Origin: Myxococcus qinghaiensis
GTDB lineage: Bacteria; Myxococcota; Myxococcia; Myxococcales; Myxococcaceae
Length of the DNA: 64,000 nucleotides
NCBI RefSeq assembly: GCF_024198215.1
Contig: NZ_JAKCFA010000031.1
Coordinates: 45,983 to 109,982 of the forward strand
Direction: 5' to 3'
In this document: piece by piece, positions 19,980 to 28,460 of the stretch
Layout of the letters: each line of letters starts with the position of its first letter
Position numbering within the stretch: the first letter of the stretch is position 1
Made by a program: the position numbers and the translations under genes
Notes under the pieces: generated by a model
What the model was told of the DNA's origin: nothing
Databases searched by the model: none
The model's input: the letters and a program-made list of their open reading frames with translations, nothing else

Positions 19980-21185
19980 TCAGCGAGGTTCGCGGGGGGA
20001 ATCATCCGGCGGAGGGGTGTATTCCCAGACCAGCCCGGCGGGATCCTGGAAGGACAGTCGCCCGGCGACGGAGCTTGAGGTTCCTCCAGGGCGGATCTGC
20101 TCCACCACCCGCCGCAGGCGCTCCACCGCGAGGGCGGAGGGGGCCTCCAGGGTGAAGGTGGCGCCCGCGGCCGACGTGGGTGCACGCTGGAAGACGAGCC
20201 GCAGCGAGCCGTCCTCGTATCGGGCCTCGTCTGGCGTCGGGCGGTGGGTGAGCCACCCCAGGGTGGGGGCCAGCGCGTCCCAGAATGCCCGCTGGGCATC
20301 CAGGTCCGCCACTCCCAGCCGCAGCGTGGAGACGGGGGCACGGGGCAGCGACTTGGGGGGCGGGAGGGACTTCTCCTTCGCCTTGGCCGCCTGCCAGTGG
20401 CGCTCCATGTGCTCCAGGGTGGCGCCGCCGAAGGGGACTCCCTCGGCGCGCAGGGCGGCCTCGATGTGCTGGAAGCGGGTGGTGAAGCGGAGGCTGGCCA
20501 TGCGCAGGGCGTCCTCCGCGGGCGTCTTCACGAAGCGCGCGAGGTTGGCCAGGGAGAAGAGGACGTCGCCCAGCTCGTGTTCAATGGCGTCGCGGTCTCC
20601 GGAGGAGATGGCCTCGTCCAGCTCCACCAGCTCCTCGGCCAGCTTGCCGCGCACGCCGGCCAGGTCGGGCCAGTCGAAGCCGATGCGGCTGGCCTTCTCC
20701 GTCAGCCGCTCGGCGCGCAGGAGGGCCGGCGCGGCGGTGGGGACACCGTCCAGGACGGAGCCCTCGTCGCCCGTCTTGAGCTTGCGCTCATCGGCCTTGA
20801 GCTTCGCCCAGTTGGCCAGGACCTGCTCGGAGCCATTCACCCCCCTCAATTCGCCGAAGACGTGGGGGTGGCGGCGGGTGAGCTTGTCGCTGATGGCCTT
20901 GCTGACGTCGGCCATGGTGAATTCGCCCAACTCGGCGGCGAGCTGGGCGTGGAAGACAATCTGGAAGAGCAGGTCGCCCAGCTCCTCGCACAGGGGGTGC
21001 CAGGGCCCGCCCGAGCCGACGCGGTCCATCTCGTCCAGGACCTCGAACGCCTCCTCGACGAGGTAGGGACGCAGCGAGCGGATATCCTGCTCCCTGTCCC
21101 AGGGGCAGCCATCCTGGGCGCGCAGCCGCCGCATGATGTCCACCAGACGCTCCAGCTCCGTCCCGGGGGTGCCTGCTTCGCTCAC
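19980..21185 (-). CDS. mazG: MazG NTP pyrophosphohydrolase fused to VOC-like domain
   Basis: A 401-residue protein. Residues about 1-270 are a full two-lobed MazG, which hydrolyses NTPs to NMP and PPi. The metal-binding pattern is EEAFEVLDEMD with ELGDLLFQIVFHA in the first lobe, and EELVELDEA with HELGDVLFSLANLARF in the second. After a Lys/Pro-rich linker, residues about 285-395 look like a glyoxalase/VOC half-domain (STLRLGVADLDAQRAFW, ending DPAGLVWEYTPP). E. coli MazG is about 263 residues, so the C-terminal domain is extra. The GTG start has AGGAGG 5 nt upstream. The function of the fused domain is unknown. Confidence 0.9.
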   Translation of the reverse strand: MSEAGTPGTELERLVDIMRRLRAQDGCPWDREQDIRSLRPYLVEEAFEVLDEMDRVGSGGPWHPLCEELGDLLFQIVFHAQLAAELGEFTMADVSKAISDKLTRRHPHVFGELRGVNGSEQVLANWAKLKADERKLKTGDEGSVLDGVPTAAPALLRAERLTEKASRIGFDWPDLAGVRGKLAEELVELDEAISSGDRDAIEHELGDVLFSLANLARFVKTPAEDALRMASLRFTTRFQHIEAALRAEGVPFGGATLEHMERHWQAAKAKEKSLPPPKSLPRAPVSTLRLGVADLDAQRAFWDALAPTLGWLTHRPTPDEARYEDGSLRLVFQRAPTSAAGATFTLEAPSALAVERLRRVVEQIRPGGTSSSVAGRLSFQDPAGLVWEYTPPPDDSPREPR

Positions 21186-21332
21186 GTTCGCCTCCTCGCG
21201 GGGACAAGTCCCGCGACGTGCGTCCCTGTAACACGCGGCCCGTGCGTCACATCCGGAAACGCGGCGACAGGACGGGGCAGGTGGCGTTCCGTTTCGTGGT
21301 TCGGCCGGGCTCGCCTATCATCCGAGCCCTGG

Positions 21333-23516
21333 ATGATCCGCCTCCCGCTTTCCTCCCTGATCCTCTGGGGCCTGTTGCTCCTGACTCCGGCGTTGGCATC
21401 CGCTCAGCTCGAGGCGCCCACGCGGCTCCAGGAGGTGGACCCCGGTCCACTGGAGCCAGACCTGCAGGACGAGTCCCTCGACACAGCGGACCCGGTCTAT
21501 GACGGCCCCGCCGACGACGGTGAAGTCGAGGCCGAGCAGGACGACGTTCCCCGCAGGGCGCCGCGTGGAGGGAAGGAGAAGGCGTCGGCACTCCCGGCGC
21601 CCTCGAAGCCCTCGGTGACGCCGCCCCCCGTCGAGCCCCCTCCCGTCGTCATCGTGCCCAGGCCGGTGCTCAGTCCCATCCTGACGCCTCGCGTGTCGGA
21701 TGAAGAGGTGTTGGCGGTATGGGACCGGTGGCGGCAGGCGCGAGCGACGAACGACACGGCCACGGCGGAGAAGGCCCAGCAGGAGCTGGTGACGCTGAAG
21801 CGCGAGCTGCTCGCGGCGGACCTGGAGCCCATCAGCGTCGGCTTCCTGCGCGAGGCGGAGGTGCGCGGGCGCGCGGGAGACCTGAGCGGCGCCATCCGGT
21901 TGGCGGAGCTGGCGGTGGAGCTGTCTCCCCGACTGCCGCTCGCGCGCTTCGGGCTGGCGGAGCACTATGCGATATCCTCCCCGGCCGAGCCTGGCCGCTA
22001 CCTGGGGGCGCTGCGCGCGGCCTTCGTGTCCATGGCCCTGGACCCGCGCTATCGCGGCCCCGCTCTGGCGGACCTTGGCGCGCTGCTGTTGCTGGCGTGG
22101 TCCGCCACGGCGGTGGCGCTGGTGGGATTGCTGTTCCTGCGGAGGGTGCGCTACGCGCTGCATGACTTCCACCACCTGCTTCCGCGCGCGGTGGCCCGCT
22201 GGCAGTCCGTGCTCCTGGGGGTGTTGCTGCTCGGCCTGCCGCTGACGCTGGGGATGGGGCTGGTTCCCCGGTTGCTCGTGTTGCTGGCGGTGGTGGTGCC
22301 CTACCTGACCCGGCAGGAGCGGGTGGTGTCCACGGTGCTGGTGGCGGGGCTGGGCCTGGCGCCGCTGGCCGCGGGACAGCTCACCCGGCTGACGGCCTTC
22401 GCCGGAACGCCCGCCGAGGACGTGTATCTGCTGGAGCGCGGCGGCCTCTCCGCCGAGGGCGCCATGGCGCGCGTCAAGGCCCGGCACGAAGCACGCGCGG
22501 CCACCTTCCCGGAGCTGGCGGCGCTGGGCCAGTACGAGTCACGCCGGGGCCTGCTGGAGGACGCGCGGGCGCACTTCAAGGCGGCCTCGTCGGTGCGCAG
22601 CGGGGATGCGCGGCTCCTGACCCGCTTCGGCAACACGCTGGTGGGGTTGGGGGACGAGGACGGCGCCGCGCAGCTCTACGTGCAGGCGTCCCAGGCGGAT
22701 CCGAAGATGGCGGCGCCCCACTACAACATCGCGCAGATCTACCGCCGGCGGGCCAAGACGCTGCCGGACGCGGAGGTCGGCAAGGCGATGGAGCGCGTGA
22801 CGACGGCCACCGCGTCGGCTCAGGCGCTGGACGGTGAGCTGCTCCGGAGAGAGCCACCTCCGGATGATCGCCTGCTGCTCAACCTCCTGATGCTGGCGCC
22901 GACGATGCCGGAGTCGGAGTGGCTGTCACTCGCGGACGGAGCGGAGTCGGGGCGCCGGGTGGAGGCGCAGTTGGAGCGCTGGCTGTTGCCGGGGGTGGAG
23001 CCGGGGCCGGTGGCCTGGGCGCTGCCGGCCGTGGCGGCGCTGCTGCTGGTGGGCTGGGGCCTGCTGACGCAGCGACTGAAGGCCGCGAAGGTGTGCGAGC
23101 GCTGCGGCCGTCCGGTGTGCGTGCGGTGTGACCCCGAGCTGGGCGTGGGCAGTCAGCAGTGCGGCCAGTGCGTGAACGTCTTCTCCCGTCGAGGGCTGGT
23201 GCCGCAGCAGCTGCGGCAGCGCAAGGCGGACCAGGTGCAGCGCCATCAGGCGTGGGCGGGCCGGGTGACGTACGCGGCGGGCGCGCTGCTGTCGGGCGCG
23301 GGCCACGTGTTCTCGGGACGGGCGGTGCGCGGCGCGCTGTATGCGTTCCTGTTCCTCTTCGCGCTGGCCGCGACGCTCCTGCACCACGGCCTGGTGCGAG
23401 CGCCCCATGGGGACGCGCCGCTGTACCTCAAGCTGGTGCCGGTGGTGTTGCTGCTGGTGAGCGTCTACGTGCTGTCGCTGCGCGGCCTGCACCGGCTGCG
23501 GCAAGGGGAGGAGTGA
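21333..23516 (+). CDS. Membrane TPR protein with C-terminal zinc ribbon
   Basis: A 727-residue protein. It has a signal peptide (about residues 1-25, ending ALASAQ), a Pro-rich exported linker with PPPVEPPPVV, a coiled alpha region, two or three membrane helices around nt 22070-22310, and TPR-like helices (about nt 22500-22760, with AAPHYNIAQIYRRRAK). Then come a further membrane helix, a zinc ribbon with paired CxxC knuckles (CERCGRPVCVRC, CGQCVNVF) and two final helices. TATCAT (21316-21321) ends 11 nt before the ATG, and no Shine-Dalgarno sequence is seen. The DUF4388 gene follows after 4 nt. Function unknown; a scaffold role is plausible. Confidence 0.8.
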   Translation: MIRLPLSSLILWGLLLLTPALASAQLEAPTRLQEVDPGPLEPDLQDESLDTADPVYDGPADDGEVEAEQDDVPRRAPRGGKEKASALPAPSKPSVTPPPVEPPPVVIVPRPVLSPILTPRVSDEEVLAVWDRWRQARATNDTATAEKAQQELVTLKRELLAADLEPISVGFLREAEVRGRAGDLSGAIRLAELAVELSPRLPLARFGLAEHYAISSPAEPGRYLGALRAAFVSMALDPRYRGPALADLGALLLLAWSATAVALVGLLFLRRVRYALHDFHHLLPRAVARWQSVLLGVLLLGLPLTLGMGLVPRLLVLLAVVVPYLTRQERVVSTVLVAGLGLAPLAAGQLTRLTAFAGTPAEDVYLLERGGLSAEGAMARVKARHEARAATFPELAALGQYESRRGLLEDARAHFKAASSVRSGDARLLTRFGNTLVGLGDEDGAAQLYVQASQADPKMAAPHYNIAQIYRRRAKTLPDAEVGKAMERVTTATASAQALDGELLRREPPPDDRLLLNLLMLAPTMPESEWLSLADGAESGRRVEAQLERWLLPGVEPGPVAWALPAVAALLLVGWGLLTQRLKAAKVCERCGRPVCVRCDPELGVGSQQCGQCVNVFSRRGLVPQQLRQRKADQVQRHQAWAGRVTYAAGALLSGAGHVFSGRAVRGALYAFLFLFALAATLLHHGLVRAPHGDAPLYLKLVPVVLLLVSVYVLSLRGLHRLRQGEE

Positions 23517-23520
23517 GACC

Positions 23521-24642
23521 ATGTCCCTGAAAGGCACGCTCAAGGACTTCGGCATCGGCGACATCCTTCAGCTCATCGGGCAGCAGCAGAAGACGGGCTC
23601 GCTCCAACTGGACAACAAGGACCAGGAGGTCCGCATCGGCTTCCGGGACGGCCACATCATCAAGGTCGAGAGCATCACCCGGAAGCGCAAGGACCTCATC
23701 GGCGCCATGCTCGTGCGCGCCGAGCTGATCACGGAGACGCAGCTGGAGGCGGCGCTGGAGACGCAGCGGCGCACCCTCAAGCGGCTGGGGGACGTGCTCG
23801 TCTCCAGCCAGGCCCTCACCGCGGACCGCTTCCAGTCGATGATGCAGCTGCAGGCCACGGAGACGCTCTACCGCCTCTTCACCTGGAAGGCGGGCACCTA
23901 CGAGTTCATCCAGGAGCCCGTCGAGCCCGACGCCGAGGCCATCCGCCCCCTGCGCGCCGAGACGGTGCTCATGGAGGGCTTCCGGATGGTGGATGAGTGG
24001 CCCGTCATCCGGAAGTCCATCCACCGCGACGACCTCTCTTTCGAGCGCATCAAGGCGCTGCCTCCGCCGCGCGAGGGCGAGGAGGGCGGGGAGCTGGGCG
24101 TCATCGCCACCACCGAGCGGCGCGTGTACGACGAAATCGCGCCGGGCCGGGACTTGCGCAAGCTGGTGGACGTCTGCTGCCTGGGCGAGTTCGAGACCTG
24201 CAAGGCCCTGCACAACCTGGTTCGGGGCGAGTACGTGCGCGTCATCCACCCGGAGGGGGCTCGGGCCCCCGCGCCGGGGGACGAGCGCCTGCTCTCCCGC
24301 ATGGGGGGCGTGGTGGGGCGCGTGGTCGCCACCATGGGCGTGCTGGCGGTGCTGGCCGTCGTGGTGTCCCGGGTGGCGTTGGCGGATCCGGAGCGCACGC
24401 GCGCGGCCACCGCCTTCGCCGATGCCGCGGCGCAGCGTCATGTTTCAGATGCCCAACGCATCCGCATCGAGTCCGCGCTGGAAGTGTTCCGTCTGGAACG
24501 CGGTGAGCTGCCAGAGCGATTGGATGCTTTGGTGCAAGCTGGTTTGTTGAGTGCGGACGAACTCAGATACCCCTGGCGGGAGGAGTACTACTACCGGCGG
24601 CTGGCTGCTCGGCGGTTCGTCCTCCTGCCACCCTTGCGCTAG
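23521..24642 (+). CDS. DUF4388 (PATAN) protein with pseudopilin-like C-terminus
   Basis: A 373-residue protein. Residues 1-100 form a DUF4388/PATAN domain (MSLKGTLKDFGIGDILQLI, KTGSLQL, IGFRDGHIIKVES). Next is a helical segment resembling the N-terminal domain of type II/IV secretion ATPases (LITETQLEAALETQRRT, RLGDVLV). A membrane helix lies near nt 24310-24385. The last about 80 residues (ALEVFRLERGELPERLDALV) resemble the C-terminal part of GspG-type pseudopilins. PATAN domains are frequent in myxobacterial signalling proteins. It is probably co-transcribed with the TPR gene. Function not established. Confidence 0.75.
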   Translation: MSLKGTLKDFGIGDILQLIGQQQKTGSLQLDNKDQEVRIGFRDGHIIKVESITRKRKDLIGAMLVRAELITETQLEAALETQRRTLKRLGDVLVSSQALTADRFQSMMQLQATETLYRLFTWKAGTYEFIQEPVEPDAEAIRPLRAETVLMEGFRMVDEWPVIRKSIHRDDLSFERIKALPPPREGEEGGELGVIATTERRVYDEIAPGRDLRKLVDVCCLGEFETCKALHNLVRGEYVRVIHPEGARAPAPGDERLLSRMGGVVGRVVATMGVLAVLAVVVSRVALADPERTRAATAFADAAAQRHVSDAQRIRIESALEVFRLERGELPERLDALVQAGLLSADELRYPWREEYYYRRLAARRFVLLPPLR

Positions 24643-24724
24643 CCTTCACCCAAAGTCGTCTTTCGGAGCCGGGGGGGCGGCGTTACGTTGCAGACAAGCG
24701 GTACCGACCGAGGAACGACACGCA

Positions 24725-25810
24725 TTGCGAAATCCCGCCACGTTGGAAGCGACCGCAGCCGTTTCGACGACCTCCGCCAAGGTGGACGTCCGGGACAATG
24801 AGACGGCCATGGCGCTGTGCGGCAACCAGAACGAGAACCTCAAGCTGATGGAGCGACGCCTCGGTGTCCGGGTGGGACAGCGGGGAACGGAGTTCCATCT
24901 GTCCGGACCTTCCGACGCGGTGGCCTTCGCCGTGCGCCTCCTGGAGAACCTGGAGGGGATGATTCGCGCGGGCCGCCCCCTGTACCGCGAGGACGTGGAG
25001 CAGGGCATCAAGGTGCTCGGACGGGGCGCGGAGTCGCTCCAGGAAGTCATGCTCGGCACGGTGCTCAAGAGCTCCGGCAACCGGCAGATTGCTCCGAAGA
25101 GCATCGCCCAGAAGCGCTACGTGGACGCCATCCGCGCCCACGACATCGTCTTCGGAGTGGGCCCCGCCGGTACGGGCAAGACGTACCTGGCCATGGCCAT
25201 GGCCGTGGCCTTCCTCCAGGAGCGCAAGGTCAAGCGCATCATCCTCGCGCGTCCGGCTGTTGAGGCGGGTGAGAAGCTGGGCTTCCTTCCGGGCGACATG
25301 CAGGAGAAGGTGAACCCCTACCTGCGTCCGCTCTACGACGCGCTGCACGACATGATGGCCGTCGAGCGCGCCGCGGCCCTGGTGGAGGAGGGCGTGGTGG
25401 AGGTGGCCCCGCTGGCCTTCATGCGCGGCCGCACGCTCAACGACGCCTTCGTCATCCTCGACGAGGCGCAGAACACCACCGTGGAGCAGATGAAGATGTT
25501 CCTGACGCGCCTGGGCTACAACAGCAAGGCCGTCATCACCGGCGACGTGACGCAGGTGGACCTTCCCACCGGGAAGATGTCCGGCCTGAATCATGCCCGG
25601 ACGGTGCTCAAGAACATCGAGGGCATCCACTTCGCGGAGTTCTCCGACGTGGACGTCGTCCGCCACCCGCTGGTGCAGGAGGTCATCCGCGCCTACGACA
25701 GGGCAGAGCTGGCGCAGAGCGAGGCGAAGCTGGCTCGCGAGGCCGCCCACGCCGCTCAGGCTCCGGACAAGGGCGCCGCTCCGGTGCCTCCTGAGGCCCC
25801 TGTCGGCTGA
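24725..25810 (+). CDS. phoH: PhoH-family ATPase
   Basis: A 361-residue P-loop protein. Walker A is GPAGTGKTYLA and Walker B is VILDEAQN. An N-terminal KH-like nucleic-acid-binding segment (LKLMERRLGVRVGQRG) precedes the ATPase core. PhoH proteins are linked to RNA metabolism and often sit beside ybeY, as here two genes on. The TTG at 24725 is chosen because GAGGAA lies about 8-13 nt upstream and upstream residues look non-coding. ATG 24808 would cut into conserved sequence. The C-terminal tail is Ala/Pro-rich. Confidence 0.92.
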   Translation: MRNPATLEATAAVSTTSAKVDVRDNETAMALCGNQNENLKLMERRLGVRVGQRGTEFHLSGPSDAVAFAVRLLENLEGMIRAGRPLYREDVEQGIKVLGRGAESLQEVMLGTVLKSSGNRQIAPKSIAQKRYVDAIRAHDIVFGVGPAGTGKTYLAMAMAVAFLQERKVKRIILARPAVEAGEKLGFLPGDMQEKVNPYLRPLYDALHDMMAVERAAALVEEGVVEVAPLAFMRGRTLNDAFVILDEAQNTTVEQMKMFLTRLGYNSKAVITGDVTQVDLPTGKMSGLNHARTVLKNIEGIHFAEFSDVDVVRHPLVQEVIRAYDRAELAQSEAKLAREAAHAAQAPDKGAAPVPPEAPVG

Positions 25811-25832
25811 TCCTCGGGCTCTGGCCTACCTA

Positions 25833-25864
25833 TGCCCACCCGCCCGTACCCTGGCGGGCGGGCA
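25833..25864 (+). terminator. Terminator after phoH
   Basis: TGCCCACCCGCC (25833-25844) and GGCGGGCGGGCA (25853-25864) form a 12-bp stem with one mismatch and an 8-nt loop, followed by TTCGTATTTCC. It should end most phoH transcripts before the 7TM-HD gene. Confidence 0.75.
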
Positions 25865-25945
25865 TTCGTATTTCCGCCCCCGTGAATTTTCCGGGGCGCT
25901 GCGGCCTTGATGGAGCCACGGCCCCTATCTAGGGTGAGGACCTCC

Positions 25946-28438
25946 ATGGACGAACCGGAACCGCAGTCCCCCGCGCCCAGTCCCTTGGACGCGCTCGCAG
26001 CACGCCTTGGGTTGGGAAAGGGCGTCTGGGGGCGGCGTGCGGTCCAGGTGTTCCTCCTGTTGACCGTCTCGGTGGGCGCCGGCTTCGTCATCTCCCCCGG
26101 TCTCTACAGCCAGCAGATTCCCGCGCTCTCGGAGGAGAACCTCGGCAAGCCCTTCCGGGCCAGCTCTCCGGCGGGCTTCAAGGCCGCGCGCGACTACGAG
26201 GTCGTCCACCGCGCCATGACGACCCAGCGGCGCCAGGACGCCCGGGCCGCCGTCAAACCCGTCTACGACTTGAACCCCGCCGTGGTGGGACATCTGCGCA
26301 CTGTGGTCCGCGCCTCGTTCGCGACGATGCGGGAGCGGCTGGCGGAGCTGGCGGATGCGCAGCCAGAGGTCGAGCCCGAGGAGGGCAAGAAGCCGCGCCG
26401 TCACCCCGCGCCCACGCCGGAGCAGGTGGAGCGTGAGCGCCGGGGCCGCGAGTCGATGCAGGCGGAGCTCCAGGAGCTGCTCTTCGGCCAGCGCGACGCG
26501 GGGCTGGAGGCGGAGGACTTCCTGGCGCTCTACGGCAAGGGCTTCTCGGAAGAGGTGGAGGCGGCGACCCTGGTTCTCCTGGAGCGGGCCTACCGCTCCG
26601 AGCAGGGGCCGGTGCACGTGGCGGGCTCCCGGGAGGAGCTGGCGCGCGAGGCGCCCCAGGGGCTCACCGTCAGGGACGTGGTGAACAAGGGCGAGGACAC
26701 GCTGCCCAACGGCGCGCCGCAGGTGGTGGACATTCGCGAGGCGCACCAGGAGATGGACCGCTTCGCCTCCATCCCCGGCAATCTCCTGCCGGACGCGCCC
26801 GGTGTGCAGCGCCGCGCGGTGCTGCGGCTGGCCAAGCGGCTGGTGCGGCCCAACCTCACCATCAACATCGCGGAGACGGACGCGCGACGTCACCAGGCCG
26901 CGCAGGCGGTGAAGGACGCGGTCATCTCCATCAAGAAGGGGCAGCGCGTCATCGGTGATGGCGAGCTGGTGAACGAGGGGCACCTCGTCGTCCTGCGCGG
27001 CATGCGCGCGGAGACGGACCGGTTGGACCTGGTGCAGGTGCAGCTCGGTGGCACGGGGCTGGTGGCGCTCCTGGTGGTCGCCTCGTACTTCTTCTGCCTC
27101 AGTGCGTTCCGGCGCTTCCGGCCCACGCGCAAGGACGGGCTGCTCCTGGGCATCCTGCTGGTGGGGACGCTGGCCCTGTTGCAGCTCTGGGTGTCCATCG
27201 CGGACGCCATCCAGGACCGGTACACGGCGCTGCCCATCGAAGCGCTCTACTATGTATTCCCGGTGGCGGCTGGCGCCATGCTGGTGCGCTTCATCCTCAC
27301 GCAGGAGCTGGCGCTCTTCTTCGCCATGGTCTTCGCGTGCCTGGCGGGCGTGATGCTGGGCAACTCGCTGGCCTTCGGCATCTACACCCTGGTGGGCTCG
27401 CTGGTGGCGGCGGACCGCATCGTCAAGGCGAAGGACCGCGTGGGCATCTTCCGGGCGGGCCTGGTGACGGGCGCGGCCAACACGGTGGCCGTGCTCTTCC
27501 TGTTCCTCGTCGAGGGCAAGGGGCTGTCTGCGGACACGGCCGTCACCGCGGTGAGCGCGTTCATCGGCTCGTCCCTGGCGGTGCCCGTCATGGTGATGGC
27601 GCTCACGCCGCTCATCGAGATGACGTTCGGCTACGCGTCCGACATCAAGCTGTTGGAGCTGGCGAACCTCAACCACCCGGCGCTCAAGGAGCTCATCGTC
27701 CAGGCGCCCGGCACGTACCACCACTCCATCATCATCGGCACGCTGGTGGAGAACGCGGCGGAGACCATCAGCGCCAATCCGCTGCTGGCGCGCTCGTGCG
27801 CGTACTACCACGACATCGGCAAGGGTCGGAATCCGCTCTACTTCGGGGAGAACCAGAAGGGGGAGAACCGGCATGACGCGCTCGCGCCCGCGATGAGCGC
27901 CGTCATCATCAAGCGCCACGTGACGGAGGGGTTGGAGATGGCGCGGCAGTACCGGCTGCCGAAGCTGGTGGCGGATGCGATTCCGCAGCACCACGGCACG
28001 CGCACGGTGGGGTATTTCTACCACAAGGCCCTGAAGGAGCAGGAGGGCAAGGAAGGCGCGCCGCCCATCGACGAGAGCATCTACCGCTATCCGGGACCGA
28101 AGCCTCAGTTCCGCGAGGCGGCGCTGGTGATGATCGCCGACGCGGTGGAAGCGTCGACGCGGTCCATGACGGACCCCACCACGACGAAGCTGCAGGCGCA
28201 GGTGCAGAAGATCATCAACCTCATCTTCTCCGAGGGGCAGCTCGACGAGTGCGACCTGACGCTGAAGGACCTGAATCTCATCTCGCAGTCCTTCCTGCAC
28301 ACGCTGGAGGGCATCTACCACACGCGTCCCGTCTATCCGGCCGGCGCGGTGGGGGGTGGCAAGGCTCCGCCGCTGGTGGTGGCGGGAGGCAAGGCCGTGG
28401 AGGCGAAGGACAAGCCGCGCTCGGCGGGGGCGTTGTGA
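25946..28438 (+). CDS. 7TM-HD phosphohydrolase, PgpH family
   Basis: An 830-residue membrane protein. It has one N-terminal helix (VFLLLTVSVGAGFVISPGL), a large extracytoplasmic 7TMR-HDED domain (to about residue 360), a seven-helix membrane block (about nt 27040-27620) and a cytoplasmic HD domain. The metal ligands are in TYHHSIIIGTLVENAAE, the HD pair at residues 622-623 (YYHDIGKG), and IPQHHGTRTVGYFYHKA. PgpH proteins in other bacteria hydrolyse cyclic di-AMP. The same activity here is family-based inference. The ATG at 25946 follows GGGTGAGGA. The phoH-pgpH-ybeY order is a widely conserved arrangement. Confidence 0.9.
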   Translation: MDEPEPQSPAPSPLDALAARLGLGKGVWGRRAVQVFLLLTVSVGAGFVISPGLYSQQIPALSEENLGKPFRASSPAGFKAARDYEVVHRAMTTQRRQDARAAVKPVYDLNPAVVGHLRTVVRASFATMRERLAELADAQPEVEPEEGKKPRRHPAPTPEQVERERRGRESMQAELQELLFGQRDAGLEAEDFLALYGKGFSEEVEAATLVLLERAYRSEQGPVHVAGSREELAREAPQGLTVRDVVNKGEDTLPNGAPQVVDIREAHQEMDRFASIPGNLLPDAPGVQRRAVLRLAKRLVRPNLTINIAETDARRHQAAQAVKDAVISIKKGQRVIGDGELVNEGHLVVLRGMRAETDRLDLVQVQLGGTGLVALLVVASYFFCLSAFRRFRPTRKDGLLLGILLVGTLALLQLWVSIADAIQDRYTALPIEALYYVFPVAAGAMLVRFILTQELALFFAMVFACLAGVMLGNSLAFGIYTLVGSLVAADRIVKAKDRVGIFRAGLVTGAANTVAVLFLFLVEGKGLSADTAVTAVSAFIGSSLAVPVMVMALTPLIEMTFGYASDIKLLELANLNHPALKELIVQAPGTYHHSIIIGTLVENAAETISANPLLARSCAYYHDIGKGRNPLYFGENQKGENRHDALAPAMSAVIIKRHVTEGLEMARQYRLPKLVADAIPQHHGTRTVGYFYHKALKEQEGKEGAPPIDESIYRYPGPKPQFREAALVMIADAVEASTRSMTDPTTTKLQAQVQKIINLIFSEGQLDECDLTLKDLNLISQSFLHTLEGIYHTRPVYPAGAVGGGKAPPLVVAGGKAVEAKDKPRSAGAL

Positions 28439-28460
28439 GCGGGACGCGAGGGGTGACGGC

